Origin: Actinomycetota bacterium
Lineage (GTDB): Bacteria; Actinomycetota; Acidimicrobiia; Acidimicrobiales; JAMCPL01
Length of the DNA: 11,388 bases
Reading direction: 5' to 3'
Assembly (NCBI GenBank): GCA_023379725.1
Contig: JAMCPC010000002.1
Coordinates: 1 to 11,388, forward strand
Both the position numbers and the translations under genes were made by a program. Under the pieces are notes generated by a model. It searched no databases. It saw only the letters and a list, made by a program, of their open reading frames with translations, and had not been told where the DNA came from. Position 1 is the first letter of the stretch. Each line of letters opens with the position of its first letter. Below, piece after piece: positions 1 through 6,783 of the stretch.

Positions 1-1319
1 TCTAATCGCATAACGATCTCATCAAGAGTAAGTGGATAAGCACTTAATTGATCCAATACAGCATAAAGGGGTCCCTCCTCGACTCCAGAGAGCTTGGCCT
101 GCTTACTCAACTTGGAGAATATCTCATATCGAGTAGATTCTGGACGATCTCGTTCCATATAATCTGGACAAGATATATCTTGAATACTGGATCCCAGAGA
201 CGCTGTGTCCGTGGAAATTGTAAGTGGAGGAAGTGCAGCCGGGGAAACTGCAGGTGATGGAAGTAAACCCGTAGGAGCTGTAACATTAGGCAACAGAGAC
301 TCCCTACCAGTACACCCAAGCAAAGATATAATATCATCTGCTCCCGTTACCAGATGCGCCCTTCCAGCTTTTATAAGTGCGTTACAGCCCTCTGACGCTG
401 ACGAAGTTACCGAACCCGGTACAGCAGCTACAGGGATACCACGTATTTCAGCCTGATGTACCGTATGAAGCGCACCTCCTTCAGCATGACTCTCCACTAC
501 TACAACTAAAGATGACATGGCTGCCATTATTCTGTTTCTGGCAACAAAACGCCATCTCGCAGCCGGCATCCCAGGTGGAAGTTCTGAAATGGATACTCCG
601 TATGACAATATTTCACGAAATAGATCCTGGTTTTGAGCAGGATACGATATATCAGGACCACCAGCCAGGACCGCTACCACGCCACCACAGCTATTCTCCG
701 ATATGTCCTCGACGATAACCTCATCTACCGAACTATCGTGCATGAAAAAGCCATTACCATTAAAGCCGGATAAATGATCATCTCGCCCACTGTCTCGCCC
801 ACTGTCCGGCATATACGATAACTTCTGGATTGCATCTATTGCTCCCCGATGAGCGGCCGTATCAATGCCGACAGCCAGCCCTGATACGACAGTAATGCCC
901 ACACGAGCAAGCGTAAAACCAATCTCGTGTGCCAATCTGATGCCGTAAGGACTTGCAGCCCTGGTACCTACAATACACACAATCGGAGTATGATTGAGTA
1001 CAGCCAAATTCCCCTTATAAAATATCACTGCAGGAGCATATCTGTCAGAACGAAAGCTGTGTGGATAAGAATCGGTATACAGCGTCTCTATGCCGATACC
1101 CGAGTTGTCACAAATCTCGTGCAATCTCTCAAGGGTAGCTGGACCACACTTTCCCTTCCAACGCTGTGCATAAGTTGGCGAGTACTCCCCCCTATCTATC
1201 TTCTCCAATACAGATAATGGGTTGCTGCACTCATCAAGCATGCGCCGCAACCTCACCGGAGTAATTCCGGGTAAGGATGCAAGCACCCCCGCGGCTATTG
1301 ACTGTTCCGGAATGCTCAT
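1..1319 (-). CDS. dprA: DNA-processing protein DprA (3' end beyond the window)
   Basis: DprA binds incoming single-stranded DNA in the cytoplasm and loads RecA during natural transformation (family knowledge). The minus-strand frame from ATG 1319 stays open to the left edge (439 codons seen). An N-terminal helical region (about residues 1-75) precedes the Rossmann-like core: VGTRAASPYG at 117-126, VVSGLAVGIDTAAHRGA at 144-160, VVAVLAGG at 214-221, SELPPG at 245-250, RNRIMAAMS at 261-269 and AVPGS at 299-303, all DprA signatures. A Pro/Ser-rich linker (about 337-390) leads to what looks like the C-terminal winged-helix domain, cut by the edge. The start has GGGAG at 1332-1328, eight bases upstream, and its ATG overlaps the stop of a 47-codon ORF. 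Oddities are a roughly 47-residue insertion (about 164-211), absent from the usual DprA spacing, and an overall length above the usual 360-400 residues. No frameshift seen. The family call is firm. Confidence 0.95.
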   Translation of the reverse strand, partial: MSIPEQSIAAGVLASLPGITPVRLRRMLDECSNPLSVLEKIDRGEYSPTYAQRWKGKCGPATLERLHEICDNSGIGIETLYTDSYPHSFRSDRYAPAVIFYKGNLAVLNHTPIVCIVGTRAASPYGIRLAHEIGFTLARVGITVVSGLAVGIDTAAHRGAIDAIQKLSYMPDSGRDSGRDDHLSGFNGNGFFMHDSSVDEVIVEDISENSCGGVVAVLAGGPDISYPAQNQDLFREILSYGVSISELPPGMPAARWRFVARNRIMAAMSSLVVVVESHAEGGALHTVHQAEIRGIPVAAVPGSVTSSASEGCNALIKAGRAHLVTGADDIISLLGCTGRESLLPNVTAPTGLLPSPAVSPAALPPLTISTDTASLGSSIQDISCPDYMERDRPESTRYEIFSKLSKQAKLSGVEEGPLYAVLDQLSAYPLTLDEIVMRL

Positions 1320-1462
1320 CACGACTGCTCCCAATTGGATCTACGAGCTGTGCTGTCAGTTCTATGAGCTGTGCCCAACCACCGGTATCTACAATGGTAA
1401 AGGGAATCCCATCTATGAGCTGTGCTGTAATTTTGTTGCAAGCATTTTCCCGGAATACTCAT
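1319..1462 (-). other. Spacer ORF (47 codons) with duplicated dprA start, between yifB and dprA
   Basis: The ATG at 1462 overlaps the yifB stop (ATGA) and opens a 47-codon frame whose first four residues, MSIP, equal those of dprA. It ends at TGA 1321-1319, overlapping the true dprA ATG. The 14-mer GATGAGYATTCCGG occurs at 1463-1450 and 1320-1307 (one mismatch), so the junction appears duplicated around a 143-bp insert. The 47-residue product (with repeated TAHR) resembles nothing I know. It may be only a translational-coupling leader or non-coding. In the yifB frame past its stop, the same DNA reads GIPFTIVDTGGW (1410-1375), reminiscent of the G3 region of the GTPase Der. Whether any peptide is made is unknown. 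Confidence 0.4.
1339..1428 (-). repeat. Three short direct repeats in the yifB-dprA spacer
   Basis: An 18-mer, ACAGCACAGCTCRTAGAT, occurs on the minus strand at 1428-1411 and 1356-1339 with one mismatch. A 14-base core, GCACAGCTCATAGA, occurs once more at 1374-1361. They lie inside the insert between yifB and dprA and account for the repeated peptide words (AQLID, AQLIE, AQLVD) in the yifB frame. The function is unknown; they look like remains of local duplication. Confidence 0.75.
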
Positions 1463-2991
1463 CGCAACTGCTCCGCATTGAACATTGCTCTGGCTGCTCT
1501 TAATTGCAACGCTTCAGCTATATGCTCCACCTTGATAGGTGGATCCTCCCCTGCCAGGTCAGCAATGGTCAGGGCTACTCTGCGCACATTATCCATACCT
1601 CTAGCTGAGAGGACACCACTTCTTAATCTCCTCTCCATCAATGCCATTGCCTCAGGTGCCAGTGGAGCAAGTTGCTCAAGCGCCCAGGATGGAATGCGTG
1701 AATTACAGATGACTCCCCTATCGCGCGCAATCTCACGTGCCATACTTACTCGTAACGCGACAACTCTGCTCGGCTCTCCCGGAGACATCGATAGCAACTC
1801 ATCCACCTGAGGCTTGGCAAGGGATATGCTGAGATCAAAGCGATCAAGTAACGGTCCCGACAGCCTTGCCATATATCGTTCCCTCGCACTCTTCGAGCAT
1901 CTGCAGCTACCCGGAGTCATCCCTTCTCCACAGGGACACGGGTTCGTTGCCGCCACAAGTAAGAACCTCGCCGGCAGTACTGCGGATACCATAGCTCTAC
2001 TGATACGCACCAACCCATCTTCAAGTGGCTCACGCAATGAGTCCAATACAACTCTGGGAAATTCGCCCAGTTCATCCAGGAACAACACACCCAAATGGGC
2101 AAGTGAAATCTCCCCTGGTCGCAGCCATGAGCTACCTCCTCCTACAATCGACACGGAGGTGGCTGTATGATGAGGAGCCCTAAAGGTAGGACGGGAAGGT
2201 AGCACATCCCACTCTGGTGGCGATGCTGATGCCGAATAGATACGGGCTACCTCCAACGACTCTTCGTAACTCAGCGGCGGCAACACGCCCGGTAATCTGC
2301 TTGCAAGCATAGTCTTTCCGGATCCTGGAGGTCCTACCATAAGTAAGTGATGCCCTCCTGCCGCTGCTATCTCGACAGCTCGCCTCCCTACGGCCTGACC
2401 TCTAACATCTGCGAGATCGGGATAGTACCTGCCACTTTCGCTACCCACTGACTCCAGGATGTCGACAGACTCGGCCACCATCCAATCCTCCTCACCCTTC
2501 AATGCTCCCACCAGGTGCTTTAACGAGGTTGCACCATACACCTCCTTTGTCGGAATAACGGATGCCTCCCTGGTACACGATGTCGGCACTACTGCTTTGG
2601 TTGCATCACAGGAACTTACCAGAGAGATCACTCCGGGAAACTTACGCAGCGATCCATCGAGACCGAGTTCACCGAAAAAAGCGTACCCAGCTACCATGGC
2701 ATGCTCGACCTGACTGCTCGCCACCAACATACCTACAGCAATTGGCAAGTCCAGCGCTGCACCCGCTTTTCGGACAGCAGAGGGGGCCAAATTTACCGTT
2801 ACCCGGCTACTACACCATTTGAAGCCGCTGGTGAGCAGTGCTGCCCTCACTCGATCACGTGACTCCCTGACGGCCGCATCAGGTAGACCAACGATATTGA
2901 ATCCAGGGATACCACTAGAAATATGCACCTCGACCGATACTGGACTCCCGTCCACTCCCAGCAGGATTGCTGAAGGGATACTCGCTATCAT
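1459..2991 (-). CDS. yifB: YifB/ComM family AAA+ protein (Mg-chelatase-like)
   Basis: This 510-residue protein matches the full length of the YifB/ComM family. Studied members are hexameric helicases that promote branch migration of invading DNA during natural transformation (family knowledge; activity here is inferred). The N-terminal ChlI-like domain (about 1-170) has the typical start MIASIPSAILLGVDG and NIVGLPDAAVRESRDRVRAA. The AAA+ module follows, with Walker A GPPGSGKT at 220-227, Walker B VLFLDE at 302-307, and LLDRFDL at 381-387. A Cys cluster, CPCG...CRC (352-365), is the usual putative metal site. The C-terminal lid ends LRAARAMFNAEQLR. The start has a strong GGAGG (3000-2996) four bases upstream. 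It is followed by the duplicated junction and dprA, a pairing common in bacteria, so a transformation operon is likely. No broken motifs seen. Confidence 0.96.
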   Translation of the reverse strand: MIASIPSAILLGVDGSPVSVEVHISSGIPGFNIVGLPDAAVRESRDRVRAALLTSGFKWCSSRVTVNLAPSAVRKAGAALDLPIAVGMLVASSQVEHAMVAGYAFFGELGLDGSLRKFPGVISLVSSCDATKAVVPTSCTREASVIPTKEVYGATSLKHLVGALKGEEDWMVAESVDILESVGSESGRYYPDLADVRGQAVGRRAVEIAAAGGHHLLMVGPPGSGKTMLASRLPGVLPPLSYEESLEVARIYSASASPPEWDVLPSRPTFRAPHHTATSVSIVGGGSSWLRPGEISLAHLGVLFLDELGEFPRVVLDSLREPLEDGLVRISRAMVSAVLPARFLLVAATNPCPCGEGMTPGSCRCSKSARERYMARLSGPLLDRFDLSISLAKPQVDELLSMSPGEPSRVVALRVSMAREIARDRGVICNSRIPSWALEQLAPLAPEAMALMERRLRSGVLSARGMDNVRRVALTIADLAGEDPPIKVEHIAEALQLRAARAMFNAEQLR

Positions 2992-3204
2992 CTTGCCTCC
3001 TTGTCTCGCTACTCAACGACACCTGTAAGTCCGGCCACTATAAGAAGGTCGCTATGCCACTCTCCACAGCTGATCCTGTAGACAGCAGACGACCTAGCCA
3101 GCAGATACACGTGCTGCACTTACCAAGGAGGGCTCAAGTTGCAATATGAAAATGTCACCATGCAGCAACAAACTCATACATGCTCAAAGCACCAAAACCG
3201 GATA

Positions 3205-3221
3205 TGGATATCTGATATCCA
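3205..3221. promoter_or_regulatory. Perfect palindrome, possible operator
   Basis: TGGATATCTGATATCCA is a perfect inverted repeat with 8-base arms around one central base. This size and symmetry suit a dimeric transcription factor site. It lies in the intergenic region upstream of yifB (minus strand), about 215 bases before its start codon. No known regulator is recognised, and a chance palindrome cannot be excluded. Confidence 0.35.
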
Positions 3222-3305
3222 CCAGCCATACTCTGGCATCCGATAGCGGTACATTTTAACACCACATAAGCGTGGAGCCACTCGACGCACGCTCATGTAA
3301 TAAAC

Positions 3306-3322
3306 ATACACATGGGGTGTAT
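3306..3322 (-). terminator. Weak terminator-like hairpin after rnhA
   Basis: ATACAC (3306-3311) and GTGTAT (3317-3322) pair around a 5-base loop. On the minus strand the stem is followed by GTTTATTA, a short U-rich stretch. It begins about 16 bases beyond the rnhA stop, where an intrinsic terminator would sit. The stem is A/T-rich and only six base pairs long, so termination efficiency is doubtful. Confidence 0.3.
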
Positions 3323-3338
3323 TGCTTAACTTAGAGGC

Positions 3339-3851
3339 TCAGCGAACATCTTCTCCAGATATCCAGACACCGCGCTGTAGACGCGCAGCCTCATTTGCCA
3401 TAGAATCGACCAACTCGTTCATGTCGTTACCGGCATGGCCTTTCGTCCAGGAGAATTCCACCGTAATCGGGCCATCAAGCACCAGTTCCAAAAGCGGTTC
3501 CCATAGGTCACGATTCGCCACTAAATGGCCCTTTGAATTTCTCCACTGCCGCTTCAGCCAACCCTCCCACCATTTGAAATTGAAACAATTCACCAAATAA
3601 GAAGAGTCGCTGACAACAACAGCTTTTGCCTCGTGCCCATCTGTATTCTTGGTCAGCCATTCCAATGCCTCTAGAGCTGCCGTCACCTCCATTCTCTGGT
3701 TGGTGGTCAATCTTTCTGCACCGCTTGCCGATGGACCACCCTGTATCGCCCATGCCCATCCGCCTGGGCCTGGGTTCCCGAGGCACGACCCATCTGTATA
3801 TATTGTCGTTGATGCTACCCTATCATCCACTGACTGCAACAACTCCGCCAT
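3339..3851 (-). CDS. rnhA: Ribonuclease HI
   Basis: RNase HI cleaves the RNA strand of RNA:DNA hybrids, removing R-loops and primers in the cytoplasm. The 170-residue protein carries the complete active site: D20 in YTDGS, E55 in NQRMEVTAALEAL, D82 in VVVSDSSYLVN, H139 in WTKGHAGND and D149 in NELVDSMAN. The GNPGPGGW stretch (25-32) and the basic KWWEGWLKRQW segment (93-103, like the E. coli handle helix) are both typical. A length slightly above the usual 150-155 comes from a short N-terminal extension (about 14 residues) and a C-terminal tail. The ATG at 3851 has no strong Shine-Dalgarno, only GGGG about ten bases upstream. It is divergent from aceE, with 159 bases of shared upstream DNA. 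Confidence 0.96.
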   Translation of the reverse strand: MAELLQSVDDRVASTTIYTDGSCLGNPGPGGWAWAIQGGPSASGAERLTTNQRMEVTAALEALEWLTKNTDGHEAKAVVVSDSSYLVNCFNFKWWEGWLKRQWRNSKGHLVANRDLWEPLLELVLDGPITVEFSWTKGHAGNDMNELVDSMANEAARLQRGVWISGEDVR

Positions 3852-3998
3852 CTATCGATAACCCCGCGTACATACTCCCATCAAAACTACTCTCCGACAT
3901 CCTCTTGCTACTGAAGCCGTAGGATCAGATTCGCTATTTATGTCATGCACTTGCAGCCATCCTTGCATCTAACGGTATTACGGTCGACCACCTAGCAG

Positions 3999-4010
3999 TA
4001 TACTATAATT
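3999..4010 (+). promoter_or_regulatory. Putative aceE -10 box abutting the start codon
   Basis: Overlapping -10-like hexamers, TATACT (3999-4004) and TATAAT (4004-4009), end six bases and one base before the aceE ATG at 4011. With the first hexamer, transcription would begin at or next to the ATG, giving a leaderless mRNA, a common mode in actinobacteria. No Shine-Dalgarno precedes the ATG, and an in-frame stop at 3993 rules out an upstream start. No good -35 hexamer is visible at the expected spacing. Confidence 0.5.
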
Positions 4011-6713
4011 ATGTTGTTTGACGGGATTTCACATCAACTCCCCGACATAGACCCTCAGGAAACTGAAGAGTGGTTGGACTCCTTTGATGCTGTTGTAGGC
4101 AGTGAAGGACGAGGACGTGCTCGTTTCCTGCTCATGAAGCTGCTCGAACGAGCCAGAACAAAGCAGGTGGACTTTCCCGCAACCTTATCCACACCATATG
4201 TAAATACGATAGCCAAGGACCAAGAACCTTGGTTTCCGGGCGATGAATACATGGAAAGGCGCATAAGGGCGTATGTACGATGGAATGCCGCCGTTATGGT
4301 TACACGAGCCAACACGCTTAACGAAGGTATAGGTGGCCATCTGTCTACCTATGCGAGCTCAGCATCTCTATACGAAGTAGGATTCAATCATTTCTTCAGA
4401 GGGAAGTCTGATGGAGGCTTTGGAGACCAGGTTTTCTTCCAGGGACATGCATCGCCAGGAATATATGCACGTGCATTTGTCGAAGGGCGACTAAGTGAGG
4501 AGGAAATGGACAACTTCAGATCAGATATTGGGAAAAGAGGCTTACCAAGCTACCCACATCCACGTCTCATGCCCGATTTCTGGGAATTTCCTACAGTATC
4601 TATGGGTCTCGGCCCAATGCTTGCCATTTACCAAGCTCATATAAATCGCTACCTACTCAATCGTAAACTGGTAGATACGTCGGGGGCAAGGGTGTGGGCA
4701 TTTGTGGGGGACGGAGAGATGGACGAGCCAGAGGCTTTGGCAGCACTTGGTGTAGCAGGCAGGGAGCATCTGAACAACCTGATTTTCGTAGTGAATTGCA
4801 ACCTGCAAAGATTGGACGGGCCAGTGCGCGGAAATGGCAAAATCATCCAGGAGCTTGAAGCAGTATTTCGAGGCTCGGGATGGAATGTCATAAAAGTAAT
4901 ATGGGGGTCAAAGTGGGACGATCTCTTGGCCAGAGATACAGATGGGGTTTTACTTGACAAGATGAATACTACACCAGACGGTGCATTTCAAAAATATGCA
5001 ACCGAATCTGGCAAATATATAAGGGATAATTTTTTTGGGCCGGATCCACGACTTCAAAAAATGGTAGAACATCTCAGCGACGAGGACCTTCAGAGCCTAC
5101 CCAGAGGTGGACACGACTACAAAAAGCTGTATGCTGCATACAAACTAGCTACCGAGGAACGCGAGATGCCAACTGCCATACTCGCAAAGACGATCAAGGG
5201 CTGGACACTGGGACCGGAGATAGAAGCTCGAAATGCGACCCATCAGATAAAAAAGATGACCCATGCTCAATTGGTTGCACTCAGGGACAGGCTGAATATC
5301 CAGGAAGAGATACCCGACAGCATGTTGGAAGGCAAGCTACCGCCTTACTACAGACCTCCTGAAGGCTCCGCCGCCTTCGAGTATATGATGGCACGGCGCA
5401 AGATAACGGCTGGCCCGATACCACAAAGGGTGGTTCATCCCTGGAAAATCATTCACCCCAATGCATCTGTATTCGATGATCTCTTGACCGGATCCAATGG
5501 CCAACCAGTCTCTACGACCATGGTATTTGCAAGGTTGTTGCGCAATCTTGCCAGAGATCCTGAAATCGGCCGCCTCCTGGTCCCGATAGTACCGGACGAA
5601 GCCAGAACCTTCGGACTGGAACCGCTGATCTCCGAAATAAAGATATACGCTCCTGAAGGACAACTCTATACTCCCGTGGATGCAAGCCTCCTTCTGTCGT
5701 ACGCTGAAGCAAAAGACGGTCAGATATTGGAGGAAGGAATTACTGAAGCGGGAGCAATGGCATCTTTTACCAGCTTAGCTACATCTTATGCAACCTGGGG
5801 ACAACCAATGATACCTGTCATGCTATTTTACTCTATGTTTGGATTTCAGCGAGCAGGAGATTTTACATGGCTAATGGGTGATATTCGTGCCAGGGGTATT
5901 TTGGCAGGATGCACTGCTGGACGTACCACATTACAAGGTGAAGGACTCCAACATGACGATGGCCACTCTCCACTTCTGGCCTCCGTCAATCCAGCATGTC
6001 GTATTTACGATCCCGCGTTCTCATACGAAATCGCTGCAATCATGAGACACGCCATAGATTCAATCCTGGACCCGGATGCCGAGGATGCGTTTTTTTACCT
6101 GACTCTTTACAATGAGAACTATCCCATGGAGGCATTGCCAGAAGGTACTACCAAAGAACTGATATTAGAAGGGACGGTAAAGGGAATATATCGTTATGCA
6201 AGCTGTGATGATCCGATGGCGACATTATTATTCTCCGGTGTGATGTATCAAGAGGTCATGAGAGCAAAAAATATGCTCTCATCCCAGTGGAACATTGACA
6301 CCGATGTATTCTCGGTTACATCATACTCCTCACTCAGACGAGAAGCGCTCGCGGTAGAGAGGCACAACATGCTCCATCCCGAAGAAAAACCACAGGTTGC
6401 ATATATAACTAGCATGCTCTCCAATGGTAAGGGGCCAATAGTAGCGGTAAGCGATTATATTCGATCAGTCCCCGACCAGGTATCCAGGTGGATACCTGAG
6501 GGAAGAAAATTCATATCTCTTGGTACAGACGGCTTTGGCAGATCGGACACAAGATCCGCACTACGAAATTATTTCGAGATAGATGCCGAACATGTAGTAG
6601 TGGCAGTACTATACGCTCTGGCGACAAGTGGAAGCATACCTCTCAGCCAGGTAGCTAGTGCAATAGAACGGTATGGTATAGCCACTGAATCACAGCCACC
6701 CTGGGAAACTTGA
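4011..6713 (+). CDS. aceE: Pyruvate dehydrogenase E1 component (homodimeric type)
   Basis: AceE decarboxylates pyruvate with thiamine diphosphate and passes the acetyl group to the lipoyl domain of E2, feeding acetyl-CoA to central metabolism. The 900-residue protein is full length for the single-chain bacterial E1. Motifs include NTLNEGIGGHLSTYAS (101-116), FFQGHASPGIYARA (142-155), and the thiamine-diphosphate/Mg motif from GDGEMDEPEALAAL (233-246) to NCNLQRLDGPV (262-272). Then come RGGHDYKKLYAAY and KTIKGWTLG; the central domain has VPDEARTFG, YYSMFGFQR-like FYSMFGFQRAGD and GRTTLQGEGLQHDDGHS; near the C-terminus is LGTDGFGRSDTR. E2 and E3 genes are not in the window, which is common where aceE stands alone. 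The start is ATG, probably leaderless. The acyl-CoA ligase follows 70 bases downstream. No frameshift or missing key residue seen. Confidence 0.97.
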   Translation: MLFDGISHQLPDIDPQETEEWLDSFDAVVGSEGRGRARFLLMKLLERARTKQVDFPATLSTPYVNTIAKDQEPWFPGDEYMERRIRAYVRWNAAVMVTRANTLNEGIGGHLSTYASSASLYEVGFNHFFRGKSDGGFGDQVFFQGHASPGIYARAFVEGRLSEEEMDNFRSDIGKRGLPSYPHPRLMPDFWEFPTVSMGLGPMLAIYQAHINRYLLNRKLVDTSGARVWAFVGDGEMDEPEALAALGVAGREHLNNLIFVVNCNLQRLDGPVRGNGKIIQELEAVFRGSGWNVIKVIWGSKWDDLLARDTDGVLLDKMNTTPDGAFQKYATESGKYIRDNFFGPDPRLQKMVEHLSDEDLQSLPRGGHDYKKLYAAYKLATEEREMPTAILAKTIKGWTLGPEIEARNATHQIKKMTHAQLVALRDRLNIQEEIPDSMLEGKLPPYYRPPEGSAAFEYMMARRKITAGPIPQRVVHPWKIIHPNASVFDDLLTGSNGQPVSTTMVFARLLRNLARDPEIGRLLVPIVPDEARTFGLEPLISEIKIYAPEGQLYTPVDASLLLSYAEAKDGQILEEGITEAGAMASFTSLATSYATWGQPMIPVMLFYSMFGFQRAGDFTWLMGDIRARGILAGCTAGRTTLQGEGLQHDDGHSPLLASVNPACRIYDPAFSYEIAAIMRHAIDSILDPDAEDAFFYLTLYNENYPMEALPEGTTKELILEGTVKGIYRYASCDDPMATLLFSGVMYQEVMRAKNMLSSQWNIDTDVFSVTSYSSLRREALAVERHNMLHPEEKPQVAYITSMLSNGKGPIVAVSDYIRSVPDQVSRWIPEGRKFISLGTDGFGRSDTRSALRNYFEIDAEHVVVAVLYALATSGSIPLSQVASAIERYGIATESQPPWET

Positions 6714-6743
6714 CTGCAAGGTGTCTTAGAGCTAACTTGACTG
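6707..6743 (+). repeat. 10-bp direct repeat at the aceE 3' end
   Basis: AACTTGACTG occurs at 6707-6716 (spanning the aceE stop codon) and at 6734-6743. The second copy contains TTGACT (6738-6743), which could serve as a -35 element for the ligase gene. The only -10-like hexamer at a plausible distance is a poor TATTCA at 6758-6763, so a promoter is possible but not convincing. Confidence 0.4.
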
Positions 6744-6783
6744 TAATGGGAATGAATTATTCACTTGGGCAATCGCGATCAAA

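Larger units (their letters stand above)
2992..3338. other. 347-bp intergenic region between rnhA and yifB
   Basis: No convincing gene is visible. It contains the yifB ribosome binding site (2996-3000), a GTG-initiated 36-codon minus-strand ORF (3119-3009), a 40-codon minus-strand ORF (3296-3174), a perfect 17-bp palindrome (3205-3221), an inverted repeat AGCGTG/CACGCT (3269-3274 and 3288-3293) and a weak terminator-like hairpin at 3306-3322. In many actinobacteria yraN precedes yifB. The 3119-3009 frame contains LAR, CGEWHSDLLIVAG and VVE, faintly like the GE-DL-VE pattern of YraN nuclease-like proteins. It could be an eroded remnant, but the similarity is too short to call. Confidence 0.6.

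Noticed and set aside
377..718. Plus-strand ORFs over the left edge as separate genes
   Set aside because: The minus strand carries the uninterrupted DprA frame here with all core motifs, so the plus-strand frames are shadows.
1222..1810. Plus-strand ORFs over the yifB-dprA junction, with repeated YELCC/MSCA words
   Set aside because: They are antisense to yifB and dprA, which have complete family motifs. The repeated peptide words simply reflect the DNA repeats on the other strand.
3174..3296. 40-codon minus-strand ORF in the rnhA-yifB gap as a gene
   Set aside because: It has no ribosome binding site or recognisable motif, and its sequence covers the palindrome; a short ORF like this is expected by chance.
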